From Monosporascus cannonballus (taxonomy: Eukaryota > Ascomycota > Sordariomycetes > Xylariales), in contig QJNS01000698.1 in NCBI GenBank assembly GCA_004154925.1, forward strand, positions 205,470 through 269,469: a stretch of DNA of 64,000 nt, in the 5' to 3' direction. The notes under the pieces were generated by a model. That model made no database searches and was not told the DNA's origin. It saw only the letters and a list, made by a program, of their open reading frames with translations. A program made the translations under genes and the position numbers. The stretch's first letter is position 1. Every line of letters begins with the position of its first letter. This document shows positions 47,551 to 59,915 of this stretch, in pieces.

Positions 47551-48210
47551 GAAAACGTACTATCTCTTGTCTAAATGGTCGTAGAAAGGGACTGTCATAC
47601 GATGGCCGCTCTACGGGTCTTCGACTTCTCGACGCTCACCGGAGTACTGGGCGAATGGCTGCATGTTCGTCGTGTTTCGTGGGCTCTCTCGTCTACCATC
47701 GCGACTGACTGACTACCTACGTGGGTACTATAGGGCCGGTAGAAAGAGTCGGGGTGGTGGTAGGTTTTACTAGGGGATGGGATATGCCTGCCGGTCTTAA
47801 GCGGGCTTTACGCTTCTGGGAGGCGTGCCTGCTGGGCGGCTGACTGTGGGTAGGATGGGAGACGGTTGGGACGGCGGCCTGCTTGGTGAGCCATTTGGAG
47901 GGGATGGGGTTGGGTCGGGGGTCAAGCCTATAGTTCTCTTGTCGATGCGACTCCCGGAATCGTGGGCTTAGGGTGATAATGTAGTAATTGCGCTTTACTC
48001 TATCGCAGTGCGTTCTTTATAGAGTATTTCATTACCGCGCAGGGGCGCGTACGTACTACGGCCCGGGTACCGGGTTTTCTCCACCCATTCCTTCCGTTCC
48101 GCGTCGCTCTCGCTCGGAATAGATATTGAAGACTCTTACAACAAGCTCGATCGATGCCGGAAGACCGCACACCCCGGCCGCTCCGCTCCTCTCCTCTCCC
48201 GGGCGGGGAC
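47551..48210. other. No gene seen
   Basis: No recognisable feature. Includes the 3' flank of the minus-strand Rdx gene. Confidence 0.4.
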
Positions 48211-48866
48211 TCACTGGCAGTCCTCGCACGCCTCGCCGCCCGCCTTCGGGGGACAGGCCTGCGTCGCCACCGCCTCGGTCGGCTTCCGCGCCGCCTCCTT
48301 CCCGCCGCCGTCGGCCCCCTCGTTCGGCCTCGCTTCCGCGCCGCCGCGGCGGTGGTCCCGGTCCACGTGCCCCAGGCTCCGCCCGGGCTCGATGGCGTCG
48401 CGCACTCGGCGCTTCAGCTCCTTGGTCTCGGGGAACCCGCCGTCGACCTTGCGGTCCCAGAGGACGCGGTGTCGCGGCTGTTGTATCGGGCCCGCGGGCT
48501 CCGGGGCGGTGGGGGAGGAAGGGGGAGGAGGCTCCTGGAAGAACAGTTCCACGACGAAGGTCCCGCCCGTCGACGGCTGCAGCGCCACTTCGCCGAGCGA
48601 CGTCGAGAAGGTCGAGAGGAGCTCTTGCGCGAACTGTCGGTTTCGGAGGGGCGGAGGTCGCGTTAGTGCATTGCTCCTCCTTGTGGTAAGTGCACGGAGT
48701 GTGTGCATATAGGAGCTGTGGTGGGGCTTACGTATGCCGCTCTCAGCATCCACTTGCATTGCGTGCAGAACCGGATCGTGACCCGGGGGAGGGGATACGG
48801 CGCCGAAGCAGCATCGCCGCCGCCGCCGCCGCTGCTGCTATTTTCGATCGTGCTCTTCTCGGCCAT
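48211..48866 (-). CDS. selenoprotein-W-like (Rdx family) thiol-redox protein
   Basis: Two exons, 48866-48732 and 48633-48211, with a 98-bp intron (donor GTAAGC, acceptor CAG, phase 0); 185 residues. A Gly/Ser linker precedes the thioredoxin-like Rdx domain. The redox motif is the Cys-form CxxC in IRFCTQCKWMLRAAY, at the end of exon 1. Exon 2 continues FAQELLSTFSTSLGEVALQP, the next conserved stretch (STGGTFVVELFF), and VLWDRKVDGGFPETKELKRR, which match the Rdx fold after the first strand. Rdx proteins are small thiol oxidoreductases; their physiological partners in fungi are poorly known. The C-terminal 50 residues are a charged, low-complexity extension ending KAGGEACEDCQ. Intron and both exon junctions preserve the domain. 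The longer upstream in-frame ATG at about 49046 adds an unlikely Pro/Ser-rich segment, so I chose MAEKST. Confidence 0.9.
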
Positions 48867-51800
48867 CGTTGTCGTGCAAGAGGAGGAGGAGGAAGAGGGG
48901 AGGAGGAAGCTTCGTCGCGACGGCTGGACTCGTCGGTCTCGTGCTCGTGACGGACGGACGGACGCCGGCGCCGGGCGTTGATTAAGTAATGAGTAATGCG
49001 ATAAGCTTTCTGCGATGGAGGGGTGGTGGGATGCTGGGACAGCCAATCAGGAAACCCCATCAACTTAGCTGGGGTTTCCGACGTGGGAACGGCACCCAGT
49101 AGACGCCCCGTTATTTCTAGGTAGAAGTGGATCCCGTAGGTGGGCCGGTCGACCCGGACTGCCGGGTGTGTCCGGATCATGGCGGGGTTTGGCGTCCGGT
49201 CGAATTCCGACTCCTATTATTCTCGTACTACGCGATTTGGAAACGACGTAACCGCAACTCCAACTGAATACCCTGATTATGCACGCGAAGCGTGCGCCAT
49301 CTAGATATTGGTCCAAGCCCGCGAGATAGGGACACCTTCCCTGCCCGTCATGAGCGAACTGACCTTGTCAACCTCGTGATCGCTTTCTCTCACGCTTCTA
49401 TCCTGCACTTCGGTTTCTTCCGGTGTACTGTTGGCCGTTATATGCGCGGTGGCCATAGTGGGAATTTCTCAGCGGGGACGCTTCATTGAACTCAGGGATC
49501 CCTCGTCTTCATTCAGTAGGGCTGCCATGTGTGGCTGAACGTCCCATCCTGATCGGTAGATGCCTGCGAAAATCGCACGCTCGCGGAATGAAGGTCGCAG
49601 GTCTCTTAATGCAGAATCGTGACGCGCGACCTTTTACGAGAAGGAAATTTTTCTGAGGATCATTGCATATATTGGGCTGAAGGCGACCTAAAGCCGAAAT
49701 GCATTAGCAGTAGGGATATGAAAAGAAGAGATAACAAAACAGCGTTTCGTCATTCTCCATTCTCTTGACACCCAAGAATAACAGCAGTCACGCCGTGCGG
49801 AGGCTATCGATCCCAGAGTCCCCTGCTAGATAGATCAGAGAAATGCCCAGTTCCGTAATGGAGCTGGAATGCAGCCCATGAGACAACACCGACTAGTTTT
49901 TCCTGTTGGGGTCATCTGGTCTTAGTTCACATATTTAACACCCTCCCTGGTGGCGTAATTCGTGCATGCCCGGCCCTGCGCGTCTATGAGTGCTTTATCT
50001 GTATAGCAAAGCCCGGAAGCATCGGCATCAAAAACACTTCCGCACAGCCCAGCATCAGCCGATGCCCAACCTCTCGCGGTGTATAAGTGAATCCATACGT
50101 GCTGTGCCAGAAGGCGAACAAGACATTGTCACATTCCAAGATCTCTCCCTTGTTATCTCTTGTCCGAGCGTTCTCTCTCAACTTGTGAGTTCCTCGTTCG
50201 GCGGGTACGCCAAGGTAACGGTCTGGTCATTCGCCGCCTGCCCTAGTAGAACCCAGCTTACCACAAGGGGACCCTCTGGTTCGCCAGAACTCATCAGGCT
50301 TTGCGTCTCCTTCTCTAGTTCTTCCTCACGGACGGTTTCAAGAGTGTTTGCTATAACCAGTCCCCGATGAGATCCTCGTGCTCTTCTATAAGTTGATTTA
50401 AAGTCTTTTATTGCGTTCGTATGATGATCCTGCCATCGTCTTGGATGCGTGTGACCGAGCGGGATGTTTCGAAAGTCGCTTGACTGTGGAAGGCTGTAGC
50501 GGGTTCGGCGTGCTAGCCTCTTCCTTGAGGACAAGGACAGTTTCGGTCGCTCCAGGCAGCAGCATATTGGCGCATGTTTTATAGATGTTTTATAGATCTT
50601 AGAAAACAAAGAAATTCTCAAGCAGCGCAGTTACTTCGATGTTGGAGAGAATCCCGTTCAGTCATGAGGACGGATCGCAATTGTCGTTGGAAGTTGGCTG
50701 AGAGGGACAAAGGGAAAGCGAGCGTTGGGAGGATCACCACATCAGGTCCTCATCCATAATAGCAGTCTCGATACCAGAAGCGGTATGTGGCACAGACCCC
50801 AAAAACCTCATGTTCGCATCTTTCGAGGTGTTGCAATACGCAAGTTGTTGGGTCCGTTATGATGTTGTCACGTACTTAAAGCTAGAAGCGAGCTTGCGAT
50901 AGTGCAAAGGAGTCTCCAGAACCGAGGCGAATAGTTACCGATGTTGGACGATAGGACTCTCAGGAGAGGACGGATGGTTAGATAAAGAAGGACAAGGTAT
51001 CATTCACGTTGTCCGACGGCTTGCATATGGCCTGAGTGCGAGGCTGAGGCGTGCGTATATGGGGGAAGCAACTCTCGGCCTTAGCAATGTTAGCCATTGA
51101 AGAGAAGGATGATGGCCCCGGCGTTGTACTTACTCCAGTTGCTGTTGGAAACCCTAATTCCGCACATGCCATTCACATCTACCTCTCAGCGCAACCAACA
51201 TCGAGCATTCTACTGTGGCGGCAGTCGAAGCAAAGCGTATGGCGTAAGGGTTTGATCGAGCCCCTTTGTTCGTCGAGAATCAAACCGAGAAATAACTTAT
51301 TACGAGGCCTAGATAGAGTTGATTGTTCCTGACGCAGGACCGCAAGCCGACAGGTACGCTGGGGGATCCGCCAATGATTCACCAAGCTCTGGTTTATACT
51401 CAGACCATGGCAACATGGAACAGTCAGCCAGAGGCTTGTTGCATCCTTGCTTGCCGGGTATCGCGCCGATTGGCCTCTCCAACCTCTCAGCATCGTTTGC
51501 TTAGGCCTCCTGCTCCCTAGCTGGATCCTGGTGGGTATGGCATTGCTGCTCGAGGGTATTCATGACTCGGTTAACGAAGTAGATTCAAGGCCGTGCAGAC
51601 CTGGGAACTTGGGAAATAATCTCCACAAGCAGGGGGCCGTTTCAGCGTACCTTGCCATACAACTACTGTAGACCAGCGCAGCGATTGGCTTTTTTTTTTT
51701 TTTTTGGACTACATGGCATGCCATGTAGCTAAGGAACGGCAAGCCCTGAAGTGGCAGCAAGAGCCCTGTTGGTCATTTGGCACGAAGACTGGGCTCCGCT

Positions 51801-54380
51801 TGCTTGTACTGCGATCCCCGGTATCAGGGAACCCGCTACGTATGGTTCAGCATCGCTGTGAATAAGGAGTTACCATTGCAACAAGAGGCCTCTTCGAGTC
51901 CACGCCGGACCGCGTTCAGAAGAGCAGAGTGGAAAGGGATGTGCCAAGTTTAATATTGGAAAATAAAAATCAGTTTACAAAGGGCCAGAAGCCTCTGACT
52001 GCTGTGTTCGGTGAGAAGGCCACTAATTCGGCAGACGACAGCGTCATCAGCATGTCCCGTGCTGTTGAAAAGGGTAATAGCTAGGTAGGTAGCTGTAGTA
52101 CCTTCTAAAATGTATATGGGCAGCAGGTCGGTGGCACCTTGCCGCAACGCCTAACAAGGACCTGGAGGAAGGAGGTCCAACTGCAACCAGTCCACCCAGA
52201 TCCGTACATATAAGTCTTATAAAGACTCCCAAATCATATGCGGCCTTTACCCGCGTCCAAGAGGATAATGTCTAGATAGTGCAGAGTCCTCCTTGGGCTC
52301 CTTATTACGTACAGTCCGCAACTCCTCATATCGACACCGTGAACGTATGGAAGACTGGGGACGACCAGCACGCAACTCAACGGTTCGGCCCCTGGACATT
52401 CTCCTGTCCCGCGAGTCCCGGGTGCCGTGCTACCGCGTGGACCCCGGATCGCGTGTGATGTTTCTGAATGGTAGACTGAGCGTCTCCCCGAGTCTATGCA
52501 CTAGCTAATTATTCGACGGTGAGCCCAAGACAAGGCGATTGTGTCGCACCTAGACGCCGGAGGGATCTGCTCAGGGTAAACGCCAGTAGCTGGGGCCGCG
52601 TTGACAATCATGCCATACATCCCTTGGAGGAGAATTTGATCTTCACTAGATGGCGATGTACTCGTCGGCAGCTCGAGCGCACGAGACACCGAAAGGAGAA
52701 GGCGTCCTTAAAGGACGAACTCCGGGACCACTCAGATGCGTTGATGGGTAGACACCGGCTCGTGTATGAATAAAGCGTGCTTAGGTGCCAACGCCCTACC
52801 CGTACCTTACATCTGTAAGCGTCGAATTAGGGGCACGCCTCCTCAGACGCAATGGGTTCAATATCCAGTGAACTAACAGCCTTTTCGGATTTAAACCTGC
52901 TGCAAGTTGGACCGGAATTTTTTTTTTTTTAAAAAAAGAACACAACAAGCGACACAGATAAGCTACCAGGCCAGTCTCCTCCGCGCCATTCCTGCCAAAA
53001 GCCGAGCCAATATATCAACGCGTACATGCGATGAGATGTCTCGGCCGGTGTAGGGGGTGGATGTCCGCGTCACACACGGGCCGTGTACTAGGTAAGTTAC
53101 GAATACGTACCAGGCCGGACAGCCAGGACACACTAATGAAACGGGAGCTCACTATTCTATCTCCTTAAGACACTTTTCGATACCGTGTATCCCGCTCTCC
53201 GTGCAGATTCTCATTTTCGGGCTCAGTAAGATTCCGTAACCGCGGTGCGGCAATTCGTGTCTTGGCAGACGACCCGCGCCACATTTCTGCGTTCTACCTT
53301 AATCAGGAGCGCCGGACGGGCGTGTCCGCATCTTGAAGGATAGGAATTCGTAACTGCCCGTGGGCTTTGCAAATTGGTGCATGAACGACTCTGTCATAAA
53401 TGGCGCGTGTCCTCTCCTCTTTGTTAGATGCCCTCATAGAGTTCGGGTTCCGTCCTCGCGAAATAGAAATACGCGAAACAGCAGCCGACCGAGCATGCGG
53501 GTATATGTGGTTACGAGTCTCGGAGAATGAAGAACACGACGTACGCTGGCAGAAACAAGGTTGTGAGGCGGCTTGGATATAATTGACTTAGCTAAGGACA
53601 GTCTTTTCCCGGTTCATGTTAGAACAGTAGGGATGTTATTCTACACCGACTCCTGCAGGGCTGATCTGCGTCCGGGGGATCGGTAAACGTGGATCTCTCC
53701 AAACACCCCCCCCCCTTCCAAAGTCGATGTCTGGAAAAGATTCGAAGATTGCCAATTGGAGATATTACATTCAGGCCGCGCTCAATCTATGTATTTCACT
53801 ACCCCTTGACTAGACGTGACGTAGCATGCGTAACATTGAGACTATTCACATTTCATCGAGTGCCAATAATCTCGACAGCGGAAAAGGAGTAAAAGAGACG
53901 ACAAGATACAAACATGAATGCGGATAGAGGTATTACATGCTGACGGGGCCCGTTTCCCTTGGAATCCTGTCCCCCCCCCCTTTCTCTCTCTTCGTTCGTG
54001 GCCGTCTATCCACTCAACCAAAAATAAACGAGAGATCCAACCCAAAGAAGTCGCAGGAATAGGAACAAGGACGGCAGTCGTCATTAGCATGGATGCTCTC
54101 CCCACGAGCACCGCTAGCTTGGGTATTATAGTTTTCCTTTTGGAGTTGTTGATATTTTAGCGGCGTCCTTAGGTATTTGTCTTCTCGGGCATCGTTTTTC
54201 GTTTAGCGAGGCGCTCCAAAAGGCAGCTGTGCATCCCCCAGTGGCGAAACTCGAAACCAGATCGCCCGCCCGCCCGCCTGCCTTCCTCATTGCAGCATAA
54301 ATCCTAAAAGTGGCCCGCCTCGTGCGCTTCGATCGCTCAGGCTGGGCCCCTTCACTTCCGGCCATGGAGGCTCGGAAGCC
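48867..54380. other. 5.5-kb stretch without recognisable gene
   Basis: No confident gene. Two minus-strand frames at 50621-50178 and 50181-49984 lie end to end and may be a decayed gene of unknown kind. A 20-bp palindrome next to poly-T is at 51709-51728. T and A runs at 52,919-52,937 and C runs at 53,706-53,716 and 53,972-53,981 are low complexity. Confidence 0.45.
51691..51728. repeat. poly-T next to a 20-bp perfect palindrome
   Basis: 15 T (51691-51705), then GGA, then CTACATGGCATGCCATGTAG (51709-51728), a perfect 20-bp palindrome. Its function is unknown. Confidence 0.85.
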
Positions 54381-54731
54381 CTACATAACTGAGCAGCACC
54401 CACCACTCTGTGGTGGCGCATAGGGGTCTTCTGCACGGGGGACGGCTCCCCAGACCGAGGGAACCATATAGTCTCTCGTGCTGTTGCAGTACGCGATGAT
54501 GCTGCAATCATGTCAGCTCAAGGGTCTTTCCAAGGATGACGCGAATCGGGGGCGATAACGAGCGCCCTACCTCTTAGCAGCCTGGGATATCGGTATCCTC
54601 TCTCGCTCCAGGTCCTCGCGGAGCCTGTTGTTCAGTTCGGTCAGGCGTCGCAGCTTGAGGTCGGCCATCGACTGCTTGTTCTTCTTAATCTGCGACGGGT
54701 CGCCGACATCTCGAGAAGTGTACTGAGGCAT
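54381..54731 (-). CDS. gng-1: heterotrimeric G protein gamma subunit
   Basis: Two exons, 54731-54571 and 54501-54381, with a 69-bp intron (donor GTAGGG, acceptor CAG); AG plus C gives Ser at the junction. The protein has 93 residues, the usual size of filamentous-fungal G-gamma. The N-terminal half contains the helical segment LKLRRLTELNNRLREDLERE, which would pair with G-beta. The second exon has IIAYCNSTRDYMVPSVWGAV and ends in a CaaX box CSVM preceded by another Cys, for farnesylation and probable palmitoylation. With G-beta it forms the membrane-anchored dimer of pheromone- and nutrient-sensing G-protein pathways (STE18 in yeast). Its neighbours here are unrelated to G-protein signalling. 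Confidence 0.95.
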
Positions 54732-56759
54732 CTTGTCTAGAGTGGAGAGCGAGCCCGTGGAGTCGGCTCTGAGTTGTCGTCGAGCAGCAAGTGACGGTGA
54801 GCTCGGATCGCTCGCAGGGTCTTGTGGCGTCTGAGGATTGTGAGTCTGTAGCGAATGCGTAATTGCGGTTAGTCAAAGCAACCATGAAGAACGCGGTCGA
54901 CGATATCGCATCGGTGATTCATCGTCTAAGTGACGGACGTGGTTTTACATTGACATAGGCCACGATTCGTTGCCGGAAAGGAGAGTGATTGACGATGCAA
55001 GGAGTAAGTATGTCCCCCGGCCCGCATGCCCCCCGTGCCCCCGTGCTCCCCGGTTACGCGACAGTTTTTGGCGGACAAGGAAAATAAATTCGTACAATTC
55101 CAATAGTACAACGACTTACAGATCAAAGGCAACCCAGAGAATGCGAGGCGGTAATCCGGCAGCGATCTTGACGCGCAGATGGCAACAGCGGATTCGGTGA
55201 TTTGTTTTGGTTAGAAACTACGGATGTAGAGCCAAAAGGTTAAGGTTAGGGTCAAGGTCAGGGTCTCTGAGGAAGAAGGAAGCTCAAAACGGGGGAAACG
55301 GTGGATGGGTCAGCTGGATTGAGAGAGAGAGAAGCGGGCCCAAAGCCGTAGTGTAAAAGTTAGCACGAACCACCACCAATTGAAAATGCCCCCTACAGTT
55401 AGCACATCAGTATTATCGGTACATGTACCTACTTAAAACGCAAAGTCGGGTCGGCACAAGTCAAGGGCTGGGCCCAGTGACTTAGGAGATTCACCAGACA
55501 CAATTGGTCGGGATCGCCGGATGTGGATAAGGGGGCGGTTTTTATGGAGAAAAGGACTCCGTTCATCTGCAGGCTGGAAATTACACAAGAGGTGGTTTTC
55601 CAGTAGCCAGAGCACTATGGGATCTAATGTAGGTACCTGGAGATGCTAGGACTCGTGTTTTCCGTGATACAATATTACTACTTTATGCTATGCGTGCTAA
55701 GTACCGGGTTCAGGGTAAGCAGGTCAACAGTACTTCCTCGGAACACGGCCAAAGATTTCCTGACTGGAAGTGTTTCTTGGTCAGCAATCATGGCATTTGC
55801 TATCCTCTCTGCCGCTCACAACTTCTACTTACGTATAATGTAGCGTAGTTGTGGTAAATAATCCTGACGTTTCATGTGCAGTGGACCGACTCCTCTCTAC
55901 GAGCATTCATACGAATTCTCCTACAAAGGGTAGGCAATGCTGTAGTTAACTACGACCCAGTCACCTGTTCGCATATGTCTGTCTACCTAGGTAGGTATAG
56001 GTAAGATGTAGGGGAGTAGTTTGCATTAGAGGGCCTGGTGGGTTATAGGTATGGCTCACTTCGGGTCATGAACGGCGGGTCTCAATAGGTCCTCATCTTT
56101 TTCTTCCCCCTTTCCTATTCAGGAGATCTCCCCAATTAAAGAGCTTCGTAATTTTGATGCATTATATAAAGTCTAATGATCGCAGCCGTCAGCAGTAGGT
56201 ATTCTTGGAGTCTAAATGCATCATGCTTGTTTTCCATCCTGTTAGCATGGGTACTGTATATATGCTCTTTGGCTTCGAATCACTAGACCACCCACGGCAT
56301 TGGACACCATAGGTGCGAATCCAGACTATGAACACCGGGCATTTGCGATGAGCAGGGCCCGGGCCCGGAATGTTTTACGCCGGAGAGAGACGCAAGTCGG
56401 CGAACCCGGGCAGTGCTGTAGGTATCCTCTTCCAGGTTACCTGTCCAAGATGGCTACTATGTATGGTACTGCACACGCCCACGCGTGTGCGCTCTCGGAG
56501 ATAAGATAACAAGTTTGATCATGTGACAATCGCACCCGCACGGGGCAGGCTGCGGGCCCTCAGCCCCTCGCAAAAATCAACCGCCAAAACCCCGAAAAAC
56601 CTGAATCCCACACAGAAAGCGGCCAAAGGGTTGGAAATCGAAAATCTCTTCGTGTCTCCCCCAACTACAACGTCATCCGGCTCGCCGGCCACGCAGCAGC
56701 ATAAACAACAGAAACCAATCTCCTAATATATTTATTTTTCTTCGAGGAGATTGCCCAGC
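54732..56759. other. Intergenic between G-gamma and eIF3a
   Basis: The G-gamma gene (minus) and eIF3a (plus) are divergent, 2 kb apart, so both promoters lie here. No other gene was recognised. The stretch just upstream of the eIF3a ATG is not rich in one pyrimidine tract. Confidence 0.45.
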
Positions 56760-59700
56760 ATGCCGCCGCCGCCGCATCAGAAGCCCGAAAATGTCCTTAA
56801 ACGGGCTCACGAGCTGATTGGAGTCAATCAGGCTCCCGCCGCCTTGAATCTATTACACGACCACATCACGTCTAAGCGATCCCGAAATGTCCCCATCGTC
56901 TCTCTGGAGCCCGTCATGCTCCTCTTGGTCGAGCTGTCCGTCGAGCAGAAGAAGGGCAAGCTCGCCAAAGATGCACTCTATTCCTACAAGAATATCGCAC
57001 AGAACACCAACATCGGCACCATAGAGCTGGTCCTCAAGAAGTTCATCGAGTTGGCCGCCGAGAAGGTCACGGCTGCCCAACAGAAGGCCGACGAGCTGCA
57101 GTCTACCATCGAGGCAACGGCCACTTCCAGCATCGACGATCTAGAAGCTACCGAGACACCCGAGTCTATCCTCCTTGCCACCGTCTCTGGCGAGCAGTCG
57201 AGGGACCGTACCGAGCGAGCCGTCGTCACTCCTTGGTTAAAGTTCCTCTGGGAGGCCTATCGGACAGTTCTCGACATCCTCCGAAACAATGCCAGACTCG
57301 AAATCCTGTATCAGAGCACCGCCACTCAGGCCTTCGACTTCTGTCAGAAGTACCAGCGTAAGACCGAGTTCCGTCGACTCTGCGAGCTTCTGCGCAACCA
57401 TGTCCAGACCGCTGCCAAGTATTCGTCCCAGATGCATGCTATTAACTTGAACGACCCGGATACTTTGCAGCGACACTTGGAGACCCGCTTTCAGCAGTTG
57501 AACGTTGCCGTCGAACTCGAGCTGTGGCAGGAGGCCTTCCGAAGCGTTGAGGACATCCATACCCTCCTGAACCTGAGCAAGCGGCCTCCCAAGAACATCA
57601 TGATGGCCAACTACTACGAGAAGCTCACCCGAATCTTCCTCGTCGGCGAGAACTACCTCTTCCATGCCGCCGCTTGGTCCAGGTACTACAACCTCCTCCG
57701 GCAATCTGCCGTTCTGGTAGCCACGGGTCAAAGCAAGAAGTCGGACAACCCTGCTGCTTCCGAGGCCGATCTTCAGAAGGCTGCTTCATTCGTCCTGCTG
57801 TCGGCCCTGTCCATCCCGGTCATCAGCACCTCGAGGTCACGGGGTGCCATGGTCGACTTCGACGAGGCCAAGAAGAACAAGAACTCCCGCCTGACTCACC
57901 TTTTGGGCATGAATACCGCGCCGACTCGTGCCGGCCTGTTCCGCGATGCGCTCGCCAAGTCTCTCTTGAAGCGAGCCCACCCCGAGATCAAGGATCTTTA
58001 CAATATTCTTGAAGTTGACTTCCACCCGCTCTCCATCTGCCAAAAGATCTCACCCATCCTGACGAAGATCGGTGCTGACTCCGAGATGGAGAAGTACATA
58101 CTGCCTCTGCAGCAGGTCATTCTCACGCGACTCTTCCAGCAATTGTCTCAGGTGTATGAGACTGTCGATCTGAAGTTCGTTGAGAGTTTGGCACAGTTCC
58201 CCGACCCCTATCAGATTACGCGTGGAACCATTGAGAAGTTCATCATGAATGGAAACAAGAAGGGCGATCTCTCGATTCGCATGGACCACGCTACGGGCGT
58301 TCTCAAGTTCGATAAGGACGTCTTCTCGTCGTCGAAGGCTTCCCACGCTGGGTCGGCGGCTGGCTCCGCCGAGAGCCAGACCGGATCTGTCCAGCGCCTC
58401 CAGAGCACTCCTTCGGAGATCGTTCGGTCCCAGCTCACCAGACTTGCCACTGTCCTCAACACAACTTGCTTCTACATCGATCCGTCGCACAGACAGCAGC
58501 CGGTCGAAGCTCGGAAGGCAGCCCTTGCCAGAGCCCAGGCTGGTGCCGAGAAGGAGCATCGCGACACGCTGGCGCGGAAGCAGATCATCCAGAAGCGCAA
58601 GGAGGAAGCTTCCGAGTTGCACGCCAGGAGAGAAAAGGAGAAGGCAAGACAGAAGCGCCTTCAGGAGCAGGCCTTGGCTGAGGCTGAGGAGCGCCGTCTG
58701 GCTCAGGAACAAAAGGAGCGTGAGGAGAAGCGCCTCAAGGACGAGAGAGACCGCGTCCGCAAGGAGGAAATCAAGAAGCAGATTGCCGACCTCAAGATTG
58801 GGCCCAACGCCATTAACATTGACGTTGAGAATCTTGATGAGCTGGACAGCAACCGCATCCGTGCTCTCAAGCTGCAACAGCTCGAGCGGGAGAAGAACGA
58901 CATCAATGAGAGACTTCGGATTACCGGGAAGCGTACCGACCATCTCGAGCGTGCTTTCAGGAAGGAGGAAGTTAAGAAGCTTCCTGAAGACTATGCTAAG
59001 CAGCGAGAACGTGATCTGGCTGCCTACGAAGCAATGAAGGAGCAGGCTCTGAAGGAGTCCAAGGAGAAGCACAAGGAGAGTGTTGAGCTTAAGCACCGTC
59101 TTAGCCGTTTGATGCCGTTTTACGAGGACTTCAGGAAGTCTCTTCATGAGCGTCGCCACGACGAGTTCGAGAAGCGCCGGCGTGATGCTGAGCGTGAATT
59201 GGAGAAGCAGATCGCCCTTCGCAAGAAGGAGTACCGCGAGCGCAAGATGCGGGAGAAGAGGGAGCGTCTGGAGAAGGAGAGGGCGCTACGGGAAGCCGAA
59301 GAGCGCGCTAACCGGGAGAAGGAAGAGCGCGAAAGGCGTGCCGAGCAGCAGAAACAAGAATTTGCCAAGCTTAAGGAGCAGCGAGATAGGGAACGCCAGG
59401 AAGCCCTCGAGAAGGCTGCCATGCAGGCAAGAAGAGAAGAGGAGGCCATGGCCAGGAGACGTCAAGAAAAGGAGCAGGCCACTCGACGAGAGCCTGTACC
59501 CATGGAGCGCACGGATTCCGGCGACCGACCCTCTGGACCGCCGCGTATCGCTCTGGCTGGCAACAAACCCTCGTGGCGAGAGCGTGAGGCTGCGAAGGCT
59601 GCCGGGGCTACCCCCGCCGCTGCCCCCGCCGCTAGTAACGGGCCGCCGTCTCGCACCGGCACCCCAATGGAGCGGACAGATTCTCAGGAGCGCGCCGCGG

Positions 59701-59915
59701 GACCGCCCCGTCTCAACTTGGCCGGGAACAAGCCGTCGTGGCGTGAACGGGAGGCTGCCAAGAAAGCCGCCGAGGCTAACGGCGGTGCTGCTGCAGGTGG
59801 TGCTCAGGGCAATGCGCCGGCTCCTCCTGCTCCGGCGCCAAGTGAGACGCTGAAGCCTTCCGGTGCGGCGGGCAAGTGGGTCCCGAGACATCTCCGAGAG
59901 AAGCAGGGTCAGTAG
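56760..59915 (+). CDS. tif32: translation initiation factor eIF3 subunit a (TIF32/RPG1)
   Basis: A single exon of 1,051 residues; the ATG at 56760 begins [20 protein letters not shown], the conserved eIF3a N-terminus. Residues about 20-320 are a TPR/HEAT-like helical region (for example [20 protein letters not shown]). The PCI domain (about 320-510) follows, with [19 protein letters not shown] and [17 protein letters not shown]. From about 575 to 890 lies a long charged coiled coil rich in Arg, Glu and Lys ([20 protein letters not shown]), which binds eIF3b and other eIF3 partners. The tail holds two copies of [33 protein letters not shown] (about 913 and 968) and ends [17 protein letters not shown]. 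It is the largest scaffold subunit of eIF3, recruiting mRNA and the 40S subunit, and is expected to be essential. Long open frames on the opposite strand are an artefact of its biased codon use. Confidence 0.97.
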   Translation: MPPPPHQKPENVLKRAHELIGVNQAPAALNLLHDHITSKRSRNVPIVSLEPVMLLLVELSVEQKKGKLAKDALYSYKNIAQNTNIGTIELVLKKFIELAAEKVTAAQQKADELQSTIEATATSSIDDLEATETPESILLATVSGEQSRDRTERAVVTPWLKFLWEAYRTVLDILRNNARLEILYQSTATQAFDFCQKYQRKTEFRRLCELLRNHVQTAAKYSSQMHAINLNDPDTLQRHLETRFQQLNVAVELELWQEAFRSVEDIHTLLNLSKRPPKNIMMANYYEKLTRIFLVGENYLFHAAAWSRYYNLLRQSAVLVATGQSKKSDNPAASEADLQKAASFVLLSALSIPVISTSRSRGAMVDFDEAKKNKNSRLTHLLGMNTAPTRAGLFRDALAKSLLKRAHPEIKDLYNILEVDFHPLSICQKISPILTKIGADSEMEKYILPLQQVILTRLFQQLSQVYETVDLKFVESLAQFPDPYQITRGTIEKFIMNGNKKGDLSIRMDHATGVLKFDKDVFSSSKASHAGSAAGSAESQTGSVQRLQSTPSEIVRSQLTRLATVLNTTCFYIDPSHRQQPVEARKAALARAQAGAEKEHRDTLARKQIIQKRKEEASELHARREKEKARQKRLQEQALAEAEERRLAQEQKEREEKRLKDERDRVRKEEIKKQIADLKIGPNAINIDVENLDELDSNRIRALKLQQLEREKNDINERLRITGKRTDHLERAFRKEEVKKLPEDYAKQRERDLAAYEAMKEQALKESKEKHKESVELKHRLSRLMPFYEDFRKSLHERRHDEFEKRRRDAERELEKQIALRKKEYRERKMREKRERLEKERALREAEERANREKEERERRAEQQKQEFAKLKEQRDRERQEALEKAAMQARREEEAMARRRQEKEQATRREPVPMERTDSGDRPSGPPRIALAGNKPSWREREAAKAAGATPAAAPAASNGPPSRTGTPMERTDSQERAAGPPRLNLAGNKPSWREREAAKKAAEANGGAAAGGAQGNAPAPPAPAPSETLKPSGAAGKWVPRHLREKQGQ

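Noticed and set aside
58050..59159. 369-codon minus-strand frame
   Set aside because: Leucine- and serine-rich complement of the eIF3a coiled coil; no motif, fully antisense.
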